From Rutidosis leptorrhynchoides (Eukaryota; Streptophyta; Magnoliopsida; Asterales; Asteraceae), in the NCBI RefSeq assembly GCF_046630445.1, contig NC_092339.1, positions 51,583,501 to 51,647,500 on the forward strand: 64,000 nt of DNA. Direction: 5' to 3'. The notes under the pieces are model-generated. The model had not been told where the DNA came from. It worked only from the letters and a program-made list of their open reading frames with translations, and ran no database searches. A program made the position numbers and the translations under genes. Shown piece by piece: positions 45,988 to 59,762 of this stretch. Every line of letters begins with the position of its first letter. Position 1 is the first letter of the stretch.

Positions 45988-48900
45988 TGTAGTGACCCGA
46001 ACTTTTCCATGTTTATATATATTAATTGAGATTGATATTTACATGATTAAATGTTTCCAACATGTTAATCAATCAAACTTGTTAAGACTTGATTAATTGA
46101 AATATGTTTCATATAGACAATTGACCACCCAAGTTGACCGGTGATTCACGAACGTTAAAACTTGTAAAAACTATATGATGACATATATATGGATATATAT
46201 ATAGTTAACATGATACTATGATAAGTAAACATATCATTAAGTATATTAACAATGAACTACATATGTAAAAACAAGACTACTAACTTAATGATTTTTAAAC
46301 GAGACATATATGTAACGATTATCGTTGTAAAGACATTTAATGTATATATATCATATTAAGAGATATTCATACATGATAATATCATGATAATATAATAATT
46401 TAAAATCTCATTTGATATTATAAACATTGGGTTAACAACATTTAACAAGATCGTTAACCTAAAGGTTTCAAAACAACACTTACATGTAACGACTAACGAT
46501 GACTTAACGACTCAGTTAAAATGTATATACATGTAGTGTTTTAATATGTATTTATACACTTTTGAAAGACTTCAATACACTTATCAAAATACTTCTACTT
46601 AACAAAAATTCTTACAATTACATCCTCGTTCAGTTTCATCAACAATTCTACTCGTATGCACCCGTATTCGTACTCGTACAATACACAGCTTTTAGATGTA
46701 TGTACTATTGGTATATGTAGTGACCCGAACTTTTCCATGTTTATATATATTAATTGAGATTGATATTTACATGATTAAATGTTTTCAACATGTTAAGCAA
46801 TCAAACTTGTTAAGACTTGATTAATTGAAATATGTTTCATATAGACAATTGACCACCCAAGTTGACCGGTGATTCACGAACGTTAAAACTTGTAAAAACT
46901 ATATGATGACATATATATGGATATATATATATTTAACATGATACTATGATAAGTAAACATATCATTAAGTATATTAACAATGAACTACATATGTAAAAAC
47001 AAGACTACTAACTTAATGATTTTTAAACGAGACATATATGTAACGATTATCGTTGTAAAGACATTTAATGGATATATATCATATTAAGAGATATTCATAC
47101 ATGATAATATCATGATAATATAATAATTTAAAATCTCATTTGATATTATAAACATTGGGTTAACAACATTTAACAAGATCGTTAACCTAAAGGTTTCAAA
47201 ACAACACTTACATGTAACGACTAACGATGACTTAACGACTCAGTTAAAATGTATATACATGTAGTGTTTTAATATGTATTTATACACTTTTGAAAGACTT
47301 CAATACACTTATCAAAATACTTCTACTTAACAAAAATGCTTACAATTACATCCTCGTTCAGTTTCATCAACAATTCTACTCGTATGCACCCGTATTCGTA
47401 CTCGTACAATACACAGCTTTTAGATGTATGTACTATTGGTATATACACTCCAATGATCAGCTCTTAGTAGCCCATGTGAGTCACCTAACACATGTGGGAA
47501 CCATCATTTGGCAACTAGCATGAAATATCTCATAAAATTACAAAAATATGAGTAATCATTCATGACTTATTTACATGAAAACAAAATTACATATCCTTTA
47601 TATCTAATCCATACACCAACGACCAAAAACACCTACAAACACTTTCATTCTTCAATTTTATTCATCTAATTGATCTCTCTCAAGTTCTATCTTCAAGTTC
47701 TAAGTGTTCTTCATATATTCTACAAGTTCTAGTTACATAAAATCAAGAATACTTTCAAGTTTGCTAGCTCACTTCCAATCTTGTAAGGTGATCATCCAAC
47801 CTCAAGAAATCTTTGTTTCTTACAGTAGGTTATCATTCTAATACAAGGTAATAATCATATTCAAACTTTGGTTCAATTTCTATAACTATAACAATCTTAT
47901 TTCAAGTGATGATCTTACTTGAACTTGTTTTCGTGTCATGATTCTGCTTCAAGAAATTCGAGCCATCCAAGGATCCGTTGAAGCTAGATCCATTTTTCTC
48001 TTTTCCAGTAGGTTTATCCAAGGAACTTAAGGTAGTAATGATGTTCATAACATCATTCGATTCATACATATAAAGCTATCTTATTCGAAGGTTTAAACTT
48101 GTAATCACTAGAACATAGTTTAGTTAATTCTAAACTTGTTCGCAAACAAAAGTTAATCCTTCTAAATTGACTTTTAAAATCAACTAAACACATGTTCTAT
48201 ATCTATATGATATTCTAACTTAATGATTTAAAACCTGGAGACACGAAAAACACCGTAAAACCGAATTTACGCCGTCGTAGTAACACCGCGGGCTGTTTTG
48301 GGTTAGTTAATTAAAAACTATGATAAACTTTGATTTAAAAGTTGTTATTCTGAGAAAATGAGTTTTATTATGAACATGAAACTATATCCAAAAATTATGG
48401 TTAAACTCAAAGTGGAAGTATGTTTTCTAAAATGGTCATCTAGACGTCGTTCTTTCGACTGAAATGATACCTTTACAAAAATGACTTGTAACTTATTTTT
48501 CCGACTATAAACCTATACTTTTTCTGTTTAGATTCATAAAATAGAGTTCAATATGAAACCATAGCAATTTGATTCACTCAAAACGGATTTAAAATGAAGA
48601 AGTTATGGGTAAAACAAGATTGGATAATTTTTCTCATTTTAGCTACGTGAAAATTGGTAACAAATCTATTCCAACCATAACTTAATCAACTTGTATTGTA
48701 TATTATGTAATCTTGAGATACCATAGACACGTATACAATGTTTCGACCTATCATGTCGACACATCTATATATATTTCGGAACAACCATAGACACTCTATA
48801 TGTGAATGTTGGAGTTAGCTATACAGGGTTGAGGTTGATTCCAAAATATATATAGTTTGAGTTGTGATCAATACTGAGATACGTATACACTGGGTCGTGG

Positions 48901-49965
48901 ATTGATTCAAGATAATATTTATCGATTTATTTCTGTACATCTAACTGTGGACAACTAGTTGTAGGTTACTAACGAGGACAGCCGACTTAATAAACTTAAA
49001 ACATCAAAATATATTAAAAGTGTTGTAAATATATTTTGAACATACTTTGATATATATGTATATATTGTTATAGGTTCGTGAATCAACCAGTGGCCAAGTC
49101 TTACTTCCCGACGAAGTAAAAAATCCGTGAAAGTGAGTTATAGTCCCATTTTTAAAATCTAATATTTTTGGGATGAGAATACATGCAGGTTTTATAAATG
49201 ATTTACAAAATAGACACAAGTACGTGAAACTACATTCTATGGTTGAATTATCGAAATCGAATATGCCCCTTTTTATTAAGTCTGGTAATCTAAGAATTAA
49301 GGAACAGACACCCTAATTGACGCGAATCCTAAAGATAGATCTATTGGGCCTAACAAACCCCATCCAAAGTACCGGATGCTTTAGTACTTCGAAATTTATA
49401 TCATATCCGAAGGGTGTCCTGGAATGATGGGGATATTCTTATATATGCATCTTGTTAATGTCGGTTACCAGGTGTTCACCATATGAATGATTTTTATCTC
49501 TATGTATGGGATGTGTATTGAAATATGAAATCTTGTGGTCTATTATTATGATTTGATATATATGGGTTAAACCTATAACTCACCAACATTTTTGTTGACG
49601 TTTTAAGCATGTTTATTCTCAGGTGATTATTAAGAGCTTCCGCTGTCGCATACTTAAATAAGGACGAGATTTGGAGTCCATGCTTGTATGATATTGTGTA
49701 AAAACTGCATTCAAGAAACTTATTTTGTTGTAACATATTTGTATTGTAAACCATTATGTAATGGTCGTGTGTAAACAGGATATTTTAGATTATCATTATT
49801 TGATAATCTACGTAAAGCTTTTTAAACCTTTATTGATGAAATAAAGGTTATGGTTTATTTTAAAATGAATGCAGTCTTTGAAAAACGTCTCATATAGAGG
49901 TCAAAACCTCGCAACGAAATCAATTAATATGGAACGTTTTTAATCAATAAGAACGGGACATTTCA
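45988..49965 (+). mobile_element. RE-D: recombined solo LTR of the RE-B family
   Basis: A 728-bp LTR beginning (45988-46715) is followed without a gap by a full-length LTR (46716-49965). Both start TGTAGTGACCCG. The whole unit is bounded by one target duplication, TAAAT (45983-45987 and 49966-49970), so it is a single insertion that lost its interior. It differs from the RE-B LTRs at a moderate number of sites and is therefore older than RE-B. It lies in the spacer or probable intron upstream of the RE-C env-position ORF. Confidence 0.92.
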
Positions 49966-50210
49966 TAAATGCCATTTGAAACTTGTTTAATTGCTAGTAA
50001 TGATTATTTTGACATGTTATTTGAGTATAATGCTTATGAACTTTGTAAACATTTTCATATATGCTTATTTGAAAAAGTGTAGAATTGATAAAAATATGAA
50101 AATGAGCATGAGTTTAATATGGATTAAACATGTCATTGTTATTGTTTCAAGTTGTTATTTTGCTAACACTAATGCATATTTGGATGCACAAATTTTGTGT
50201 TTAATGTGTT

Positions 50211-51569
50211 TTGCAGAAATATATCGAATCTAGCGGTGGATCATCATCCAGACAACCTGAAAACGAACCTAAACCAGAAATGCAATATGAACCAGAACCT
50301 GAACAGGAACAACAACAGGAACAACAATATCATAATGATCAACACATACCATATTATGATCCGCAGCAAGAATATGTTAATGCCTACGTACAATTTCCGA
50401 TTCATCCAATAATAGAACACCTAACGATGTATGAAGAACAGTTGCATCCTAATTTGAGATTTGATCGAAGTTGGAGAGATTACCCGACGTACCAAAGTAA
50501 CAAATTTAAATTGGTACCAAAAAATGTAGAAGTACCGAGGGTAATCGATTGGGAACCTTTGGAAAGGGTCCAACTTGCTAACTCAGTTAGGCAGCATCTG
50601 ATCCAAAGGTATGGTAACTCTTCTTTTCTCGATTGGGAACGTTTATTCACCATTCGTAGGCCTGTATATAAGGAGTGGTGTGTTGAGCTTATGAGTACTA
50701 TATCACTTGATGCGGATGTAGTTAGGTTAGATGATAGGAATTTCCTTAGATTTTTACTTGGTCGTAGGATGTATAGGATGTCCATGCTGGACATGGCCAG
50801 GGATTTACAGATTTACACTCCTGGTGAATTACTACTACCTAATTGTACAAATTTGATTTATCATGGTGAAAGGGTAGATAGGAATTTTGACGTTGACGCC
50901 GTCTGGAGGCGTATGTCAAATTATAATGTTTTTACGCGGGGAGGAAGACACTCCTATTTAGATATTAACAAAGCCGAGCTTTGTATTATACATAGATTTT
51001 TAGCTAATTCGATTACACAAAGAGGTAACAACAAGGAGAAAGTGACTCAACGAGATTTATTTTACCTTAAGTGTATTCAAAACACTAGAAGCTTTGTTAA
51101 TATCCCCTACTGTGTTGGTTTTTATCTGTCCAAAATGGTGGAAGGAATACAGGACGGGGGAATAATAGGAGGAGGTATTTTTGTTACTCTCATTGGAGAG
51201 TATTTACGTGTAGATAGGGATCAAGGGGGTCCACTGATGGTATGTAGGGAACAGGTTGAGACTTTAGGATTGCGGGTTTATCTGGGTGCAAAGGTATTAA
51301 AGAGCAGACGCAATCAGGCAGTACCATATGAGGGTCGTCATCCACATGTAGAGAGAGGTTCAGATGAGGAAATGGAGGAACCGGATGACATTAGGGATGT
51401 CATTAGGGAGGCTGTTACTGACGTTTACCAGCGTATAGATGAGGTAGAAATGATAAACGAGGCTAGACATAGTCAGTTCGAGCAGTGGCACGCCGAGAAT
51501 GTGTATGAGCATTCCAGGCAACGACATCATGATAGATGGCACTATCATCAGCATCAGATCATGAGCTAG
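50211..51569 (+). CDS. ATHILA ORF-1-like protein in the env position of RE-C
   Basis: About 450 codons. A Gln/Glu/Pro-rich N-terminus (repeats like EPEPEQEQQQEQQ) precedes a folded domain of about residues 75-380. That domain contains YKEWCVELMSTISLD, FLRFLLGRRMYRMS and a later RRMSNYNVF. It resembles the ATHILA ORF-1 family (Pfam PF03078). A coiled, His-rich C-terminus follows. The function of ATHILA ORF-1 is unknown. No signal peptide or transmembrane helix is evident, so there is no direct support for an envelope role. TTGCAG just before 50215 is a good acceptor. A short ATG-led exon with a GT donor near 45.6 kb would fit the spliced subgenomic transcripts known from BAGY-2-type elements. 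Confidence 0.75.
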   Translation: MQKYIESSGGSSSRQPENEPKPEMQYEPEPEQEQQQEQQYHNDQHIPYYDPQQEYVNAYVQFPIHPIIEHLTMYEEQLHPNLRFDRSWRDYPTYQSNKFKLVPKNVEVPRVIDWEPLERVQLANSVRQHLIQRYGNSSFLDWERLFTIRRPVYKEWCVELMSTISLDADVVRLDDRNFLRFLLGRRMYRMSMLDMARDLQIYTPGELLLPNCTNLIYHGERVDRNFDVDAVWRRMSNYNVFTRGGRHSYLDINKAELCIIHRFLANSITQRGNNKEKVTQRDLFYLKCIQNTRSFVNIPYCVGFYLSKMVEGIQDGGIIGGGIFVTLIGEYLRVDRDQGGPLMVCREQVETLGLRVYLGAKVLKSRRNQAVPYEGRHPHVERGSDEEMEEPDDIRDVIREAVTDVYQRIDEVEMINEARHSQFEQWHAENVYEHSRQRHHDRWHYHQHQIMS

Positions 51570-53850
51570 CTATCACCTCAGGTACCAAATAACTACGTAC
51601 AGACCCGACCTGCTTACTATCCGCCACACCAACCCGATATGCAGCCACCATTTACTCTCTACGACCCCAACCAAGCCTATCAGTACACCTATAACCAACC
51701 GTGGAACCCGACAGACGACATGAACTGGAACCCCTATCCAGATTGATACAGTTCCCGTTGGTGAATTTCTATGATTTTTATCTTTTTATTATTTTTATTT
51801 ATTTATGTTTAAACATATAATATTGTGATACTTTTATGTAAGTTTTAACATTTTTATTATGTTGTACTAATATTTCATATTTGATTTGAAAGTGGGATGT
51901 TAAGTCCCATTTCAAATTACCATGCATGTTATTATTTGTATGTATGTATATTGTCAATTGTACACAACAGGGTAAAACAACGAATTTTCAAAGACTGGCA
52001 TTAAGTTCAGCAAAAGCTACTAATTTTGACGACAAAACGAAAAACAAATGTGATGTAACAACAAGACGGATTGAACAAATGATGTGCACCATTTATCATT
52101 CAACAAACAAACGCCAATATGTTTGGAAACTTTGGTAAAATTTAATCATTTTTCTACGCTAATCACCCTTAATAATTTAAATTGTTACTGATTTCTTGCA
52201 AATGAGGGCATTACAAGATCTTAAGTGTGGGAAGGGGTTAAATTCTTTCGGATTTTTAAAATTTTTGACTTATACACTTGGTTACCATTAAAAATACTAG
52301 AAACGCAGTAGTTGTATTAGAATCTAGTGCTCTCTGATAATAAAGAACAACCCTAGTCTTATATACTGACTACCCAATTTTAGTAAAAGTTTTCAAAATT
52401 TTCAATTAAATGAACTCAAAATCATGTTTATACAAATTTATGAACGATAAAACTAGGTGTTAACACCGAAATTATTGTTACCTCGGAAATGACATAAATT
52501 GAGAAACAATCCAAAATGTTAGAATTCATTTAAAATGAAATAGAGAAAAATAAAAAGGCAAAGAAAGGAAAATAAAAGCCAAGTGTGGGAAAAATTTACC
52601 AAATTATTTAGAACATATGTCACATATTTTTGTACAAATAATTGAAGATACTTTTGTTTTGGACTATTTTAATCAAGTTTTACCCAGTTTATTGTAATAG
52701 AATTTAAAAAGGAAGTAAAGTCTTTCGAGAAAAAGACACGTGCTTCTTGATTTAGGTCAGGAAGTTGTCGTCCAGACCAGTTGTAGAGTCTACGAAAAAC
52801 CTTGAAAAGTTTTCTCGAAAATCAGCTGGAAATCCACGAATCTCAGCATCAAACAGGGTCGCCAAGTGGTCAGACTTATCCTAACCATGAGAGGATCTGT
52901 CTCGTACAATGGGGGGGCACCATGCAAATTAGCTTATAAGACTAATGAATCAGATCCCCAGAAAGGATAATCTCCTTAAAAATCAAAAATCAGCTTTTAA
53001 GCCTGATGTTACTCAATCCTATAGATTGACCTAAAATATTGAGAATTACAAACTCATGGAATTCGATGATATCTAAACTCGAGCTTGAATGAGAAAATAT
53101 TTTGATTAAATTACAAATCGATTTGTTTTCTGAAAACCCTATTTTCAATGCGTTCATTACCATTGAACGTAAAATCCTAGGAATTCATCTGGAATTCATT
53201 AGGTCACCTGAACCAAATCGGGTGACAATCGTAAGAACGGTGGTTGCATAGCATGGTCAAAGACAGGACCTTGTGCCAGACCGAAAAACTATAGGATGAT
53301 CTTTACTATTGCTCCTACAAAGGATAGTAATTGCATCCGACACGTTATAGACCATAATCAAAAGCATGTCACGGGACATTGCCTTAACAGTTGCTTGTTC
53401 AACGCTTTCCTTTACAACCGGACGGTAGTTTACCAAAAGGTAATGTACGGAGCAAGTAAACTGGACGTGTTGCTTTCCCAATACAAGGTTAGCAAGTGGG
53501 TGACACAAAACCGCAAGTTTTGAGCTAAAATTTTTAAATCTGAAACCCACAAAACCCATAAAAACATTTTGCAAACACCGGTGAAGGGTTATTTCGGAAA
53601 ACTTATCTAGGGTAAAAGCTAGATTGAATTTTCAAAAAGATCAAATGTTTTCATAAAGATCCAATTTCCTAAAGGATCTAAATTTTCATAGTCATGTGGG
53701 ACTTTAAACCACATCATTACTACCATTGTTCATACCGCCGTATAGAAATCACTGATGTACAAAGTGTGAAGAATAAAGAAGTGATTCTAGTATTTTTTAT
53801 TTCAAGACTATATTGCTTGAGGACAAGCAACGCTCAAGTGTGGGAATATT
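51570..53850 (+). other. RE-C 3' non-coding region
   Basis: Long AT-rich stretch with no convincing ORF. AAGTGTGGGA occurs at 52223, 52581 and 53836. The last copy is the polypurine tract next to the 3' LTR. Confidence 0.75.
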
Positions 53851-54449
53851 TGATAATGCTAAAAACGAACATATATTTCATAGCATTATCCTTCAAGAAA
53901 GACAAGCTTTTGGTTGCAATTATTCTATTTACAAGTGATATTCGTTTAAATAATAAAAGGTGAAGACAAAAGACAGATTCGACGATTTGAAGACGCAAAT
54001 GACCAAAAAGCTAAAAAGTACAAAGTACAATCAAAGTGGTTCAAATTATTGATGAGAAACGTCTAAAAATTACAAGAGTACGAGCCGCAAAACGCAAAGT
54101 ACAAGATATTAAATTGTACGCAAGGACGTTCGAAAATCCGGAACCGGGACCAGAGTCAACTCTCAATGCGCGACGCAACGGACTAAAAATTACAAGTCAA
54201 CTATGCACATGAATATAATATAATATATAAATAATTCTTAAAATTATATATATATATTATATTATATAATTAAAACCGTCGGCAAACAAGAAAACAAAGT
54301 TATGTGAGCTGTCCCTAGTCTCTATGCGATTGTATCGCATATGCAAAGGAAGCTCATGCGATCGCATGGCCCTGAAATGCTGGCCACATCTATAAAAGGC
54401 GACGAATTCAGCGAACAAAAACACATCTTTTTCTATCCACACTCTCTCA

Positions 54450-54451
<2 letters not shown>

Positions 54452-54540
<89 letters not shown>
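54452..54540. repeat. (TA)n microsatellite
   Basis: TA run in the RE-C 3' LTR. Confidence 0.97.
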
Positions 54541-54545
<5 letters not shown>

Positions 54546-55630
54546 AATTTTAATTTTAATTTAAGATTAATAATAATAAGGATATGTTAGCAAATGTTGT
54601 AAGTGTGTAAGTCGAAATTCTGTCCGTGTAACGCTACACTATTATTAATCATTGTAAGTTATGTTCAACCTTTTTAAATTAATGTCTCGTAGCTAAGTTA
54701 TTATTATGCTTATTTAAATTGAAGTAATCTTGATGTTGGGCTAAAATATTAAAGACGGGGTTATTGGGCTTATACCATAATTGGGGTTTGGACAAAAGAC
54801 CGATACTTGTGGAAATTAGACTATGGGCTATTAATGGGCTTTATATTTGTTTAATTGAATGATAGTTCGTTAATTTAATATAAAGATTTACAATTGGACG
54901 TACCTATAAATAACCATATACACTCGATCGGACACGATGGGCGGGATATTTATAAGTACTAATAATCGTTCATTTGACCGGACACGGAAATGGATTAATA
55001 GTCAATGGACTCATTAAAACAGGGGTGAATTATGTACAAGGACACTTGGCGTAATTGTTAACAAAGTATTAAAACCTTGGGTTACACGCAGTCGATATCC
55101 TGGTGTAATTATTAAACAAAGTATTAAGACCTTGTTACAGTTTAAGTCCCCAATTAGTTGGAATATTTGACTTCGGATATAAGGATAATTTGATGAGGAC
55201 ACTCGCACTTTATATTTATGATTGATGGACTGTTATGGACAAAAACCAGATGGACATATCGAATAATCCAGGACAAAGGACAATTAACCCATGGTAATAA
55301 ATTAAAATCAACACGTCAAACATAATGATTACGGAAGTTTAAATAAGTATAATTACTTTAATTCATATTTCATCGCACTTTATTTACTGTCATTTTATTC
55401 ATTGCATTTTTATTTATCGCACTTTTTAATTATCGTACTTTTTAATTATCTCAATTTTATTTATCGCACTTTAAATTATTGAATTTTAATAATCGTCATT
55501 TACTTTACGCTTTAAATTAAGTTATATTTATTTTTAATATTTTACATTAGGTTTTAACTGCGACTTAAGACAAAAAATCGACAAACCGGTCATTAAACGG
55601 TAAAAACCCCCTTTTATAATAATAATACTA

Positions 55631-55736
<106 letters not shown>

Positions 55737-56000
55737 CAAATATAGTTTTAAAAATATAGCGTTAAACTTGGCTAGCTCCCTGTGGAACGAACCGTACTTA
55801 CTAAAAACTACACTACTGTACGATTAGGTACACTGCCTGTAAGTGTTGTAGCAAGGTTTAGGTATATCCACTCTATAAATAAATAAATAACCTGTGTAAA
55901 ATTCTATCGTATTTAATAGTATTTCGTATAAAAATATAACTAATTCGTATACATCTCTGCGCACATCAGGCATCCCGATACTAGTATGATAACTATTATT

Positions 56001-58592
56001 TTACGAGAATTCCACCAAAGGTAAGTGCTCATCCCAACTACCACCGAAATCAATAATACACGCCCGTAACATATCCTCCAAAGTTTGATTCGTACGTTCG
56101 GTTTGACCGTCCGTTTGAGGATGATACGCCGTGCTCAATTTCAATTGTGTACCCATATCTTCATGAAACTTCTCCCAAAACTGAGATGTGAAACGGGTAT
56201 CTCGATCCGAAATAATAGATATAGGAACCCCATGTCTCGATATCACTTCCTTGATGAACAACTTTGTCAAGGTCTCCGATGATATCGCTTCCCGAATGGG
56301 AAAAAACAAGGCACTTTTAGTTAATCGATCAACTATCACCCAAATCGAATCAAATTGGGTTCTCGCCGTTTTAGGTAACTTTGTAATGAAATCCATGGTA
56401 ATGTGCTCCCATTTCCACTTCGGGATTTCTAACGGTTGTAACTTACCATACGGCTTTTGGTGTTCGGCTTTCACTTGCAAACACGTGACGCATTGTTCAA
56501 CATACTTAACAACATCACGTTTCATGCCCGGCCACCAATACTCTTTCCTCAAATCAAGATACATTTTCGTTGCACTCGGATGAATAGAATACTTTGACTT
56601 ATATGCTTCATCAAGTAGCACTCGTCGATGATCACCCATTTTAGGCACCCACACCCTTCCTTGAAAAGATAACAAACCATGCGGACCTAAGGTAATAAAC
56701 TCCGTTTGTCCCACGATTCATTCCTCACGCTTATTGTTAACAAAAGCTTCGATTTGAGTCTCGCCAAGCTTTACAAGAAAATCGTTAGTAATGATCATAC
56801 TTAACAATCCCAATCGTAACGCCGGGTGATGACTCTTTCGACTTAATGCATCCGCGACCACATTCGCCTTGCGCGGATGATAAAGTATTTCACAATCATA
56901 GTCTTTCACCACATCCATCCACCTACGTTGATGATAATTCAAATCTCGTTGATCAAAAAGGTGTTTCAAACTCTTGTGATCCGAATAAATCGTACGCTTG
57001 ACACCATACAAGTAATGGCGCCAAATTTTCAACGCATGAACAACCACCGCCAACTCAAGATCATGAGTCGGATATCTCGTTTCGTGTTCCTTTAATTGTC
57101 GAGAGGCATAAGCAATGACTTTACCCCTTTGCATTAGAACACACCCGGGCCCACTTAAAGAAGCATCACAATAAACCGTCATGTCTTCTACACCTTCCGG
57201 CAACACTAACACCGGAGCTTGACATAACTTCTCTTTTAACAATTGAAAAGCAATTTCTTGCTCGTTCTCCCAATTAAATCTTGCGTTCTTTCTCGTCAAT
57301 TTCATCAATGGAGAAGCGATCTTAGGAAAGTCTTGGATAAACCGACGATAATAACCGGCCAATCCGAGAAAACTTCGAATTTCCGTAGGCGTAGTCGGTC
57401 ATCCCCAACTCTTCACCGTTTCTATCTTCCCCGGATCTACTTGAATACCATCTTTGTTCACAATGTTGCCAAGGAATTGAACTTCCCTTAGCCAAAATTT
57501 ACATTTGGAGAATTTAGCATACAACTTCTCCTTCCGCAACGTCTTTAACACACACCGCAAATGATGTTCATGTTCCTTCATACTCTTCGAATAGACAAGT
57601 ATGTCGTCAATGAACACAATTACCGACTTGTCCAACATAGGTTGGCACACTTGGTTCATAAGATCCATGAATGCCGCCGGTGCATTCGTAAGACCAAAAG
57701 GCATAACTACGAATTCAAAATGCCCATAACGCGTTCGAAAAGCCGTTTTCTCGATATCTTCCTCACGGACCTGCATTTGGTGATAGCCGGACCGTAGGTC
57801 GATTTTAGAAAAATATGTTGCACCTTGGAGTTGGTCAAACAAATCGTCAATCCTAGGCAATGGATAACGATTCTTGATCGTCACTTTGTTCAACTCCCGA
57901 TAATCGATGCACATCCGCATACTACCATCCTTCTTCTTCACGAATAATACCGGGGCACCCCATGGCGAAGCAGTCGGTCGAATGAAACCCTTCTCAAGAA
58001 ACTCTTGGGTTTGATTTAACAACTCTTGCATTTCCATTGGCGTTAAACGATAAGAAGTTTTAGCAATTGGGGTAGCCCCCGGAACCAACTCAATGCGAAA
58101 TTCTACTTGTCTTCCCGCCGGAACACCCGGTAACTCATCCAGAAAAATGTCTTCAAATTCATTCACCACCGGAATTTCACGAATGGGTGGTGGCTCATCA
58201 CGAGTATCAACAACATGGGCAAGAAAAGTCATGCCACCACTAACAAGAAAACGACGTGCCCGAGCAAAAGTGCATATCGGCACAAGTCTTCTTCGTTTAT
58301 CACCGTGAATAATTAATTCTCCCCCACTAGGGGTCTTCGCTCGAATAGATTTTTCATGGCATGCAATATCGGCTCTATTATGATCGAGCCAATCCATACT
58401 AACCACGATATCAAAATCACCCAAAGTCATCGGGATGAGATCAATTTTAAAGTTTTCGACTCCAAACACAACATTACAATTTTTACACACATCAACCACT
58501 AGCACCGTCTTGCCATCCGCTATTTCAACTTCTATCGGACGACTTAACTTAGCTAACGGTCTATCAAGTTTAGGCACAAATTTTGGTGACAC
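56001..58592 (-). pseudogene. RE-A pol region (protease to integrase core)
   Basis: Read on the minus strand from 58592: protease flank, RT ([34 protein letters not shown]), RNase H ([13 protein letters not shown]), integrase zinc motif ([14 protein letters not shown]) and core ([26 protein letters not shown]). This is the same domain order as RE-B but a different family. It is broken, and it continues at 34263-34802 beyond RE-C. Confidence 0.92.
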
Positions 58593-58598
58593 AAACGA

Positions 58599-59762
58599 CT
58601 AGTTTGCACCACTATCAAAGAGTATCCTTGCCGGATTAGAATTAACCATGAAAGTACCTGAGACAACTTCGTTAGATTGCTTGGCTTCCTCATTGGTCAT
58701 CAAATAGTTGCGACCCCTAGCCATACCCGCCGCCTTCTCTAGCCGCTTAACATTATCATTGCGCAAGTCGGGACATTCCGGCCTCTTGTGCCCTTCTTTA
58801 CCACAATTAAAACAAGTGATTTTGCTTGCGGAGGATAGACTCGGACATTCACGAGCCATGTGACCCTTTTGTCCACAATTGTAGTATGAATAAGAAAAAT
58901 CCCCGGAAGCACCCTTCTTCCCACTACTAACATTACCGGAACCCTTCTTGTTCTTTTTGTTTGAAAAGTTCGAATGGCTCGAACCTTCATTCTTTCTCTT
59001 GCCAAAAGTAAAGCCACTCTTCCTTAACACGAGTGCCTCAAAGCCTTTGGCCATATCAAACAACTCATCAAAAGTCTTTACCACCGTTACGCTAATCTTC
59101 TCTTGATAGTTGTCATTTAAAATTCGATAGAAGTCTTCCTTCAATATTTTATCATTGCCGACGTACTCCGGGCAAAATTGGGTCTTGGACAAAAACACGG
59201 ATTTGAGAGTGTTCAAATCCATCGAACTTTTCCTCAAGGAATGTAACTTGACCTTAAGCCTAGTAAGATCGGCCGAAGTTCGGTATTCTTTGAAAAATTC
59301 GGACTTGAATTCATCCCAAGTGAATTCCATGCATTGCTCTTCACCATAAACTTGGAGCTTTGCGTCCCACCCCAACTTGGCATCGCCCCTCAACATACTA
59401 CACCCGTACCTTGTCTTCTTATCGAGAGGACATTCACAAGTACGGAAGTCCCCCTCCATATCGGAGATCCAACGGGCACTCTTTAGAGGGTCTCGTTCAC
59501 CTTCAAAGGTGGGAGGTTGAGAATCCTTGAAATTCTTATAGAAAAAGTCCCGTCTTCCCACATTATCTTCATGAAGAACGGCCTTAACTTGCTCCTTTAC
59601 CACATTGACTAGTTGCTCGTCAATCGTATCTAGGAACATTTTCTTAACATCTTCGAGAAACTCCACCTTTTGACATTTAAAGATGGCCTCAACTTTGTCC
59701 GTGAACTCAACGTCCTCACTCGTACTTCCGTCATTGGTGTCGTGTCCATTTCTCATCTTCAT
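58599..59762 (-). CDS. RE-A gag region
   Basis: About 387 codons on the minus strand, starting MKMRNGHDTND. It contains a retrotransposon gag domain (PPTFEGERDPLKSARWI, FTWDEFKSEFFKEY), a basic Gly/Ser/Lys region and two zinc-knuckle modules (for example CFNCGKEGHKRPEC). It ends at the beginning of the protease (ILFDSGAN). It is part of a broken element. Confidence 0.9.
   Translation of the reverse strand: MKMRNGHDTNDGSTSEDVEFTDKVEAIFKCQKVEFLEDVKKMFLDTIDEQLVNVVKEQVKAVLHEDNVGRRDFFYKNFKDSQPPTFEGERDPLKSARWISDMEGDFRTCECPLDKKTRYGCSMLRGDAKLGWDAKLQVYGEEQCMEFTWDEFKSEFFKEYRTSADLTRLKVKLHSLRKSSMDLNTLKSVFLSKTQFCPEYVGNDKILKEDFYRILNDNYQEKISVTVVKTFDELFDMAKGFEALVLRKSGFTFGKRKNEGSSHSNFSNKKNKKGSGNVSSGKKGASGDFSYSYYNCGQKGHMARECPSLSSASKITCFNCGKEGHKRPECPDLRNDNVKRLEKAAGMARGRNYLMTNEEAKQSNEVVSGTFMVNSNPARILFDSGAN

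Noticed and set aside
50480-50794. Minus-strand ORF over the ATHILA ORF-1-like gene
   Set aside because: Shadow of the plus-strand reading frame, with no similarity recognised.
53257-53574. 105-codon minus-strand ORF in the RE-C 3' region
   Set aside because: No motif, and an opposite-strand frame of similar length overlaps it. Judged chance.
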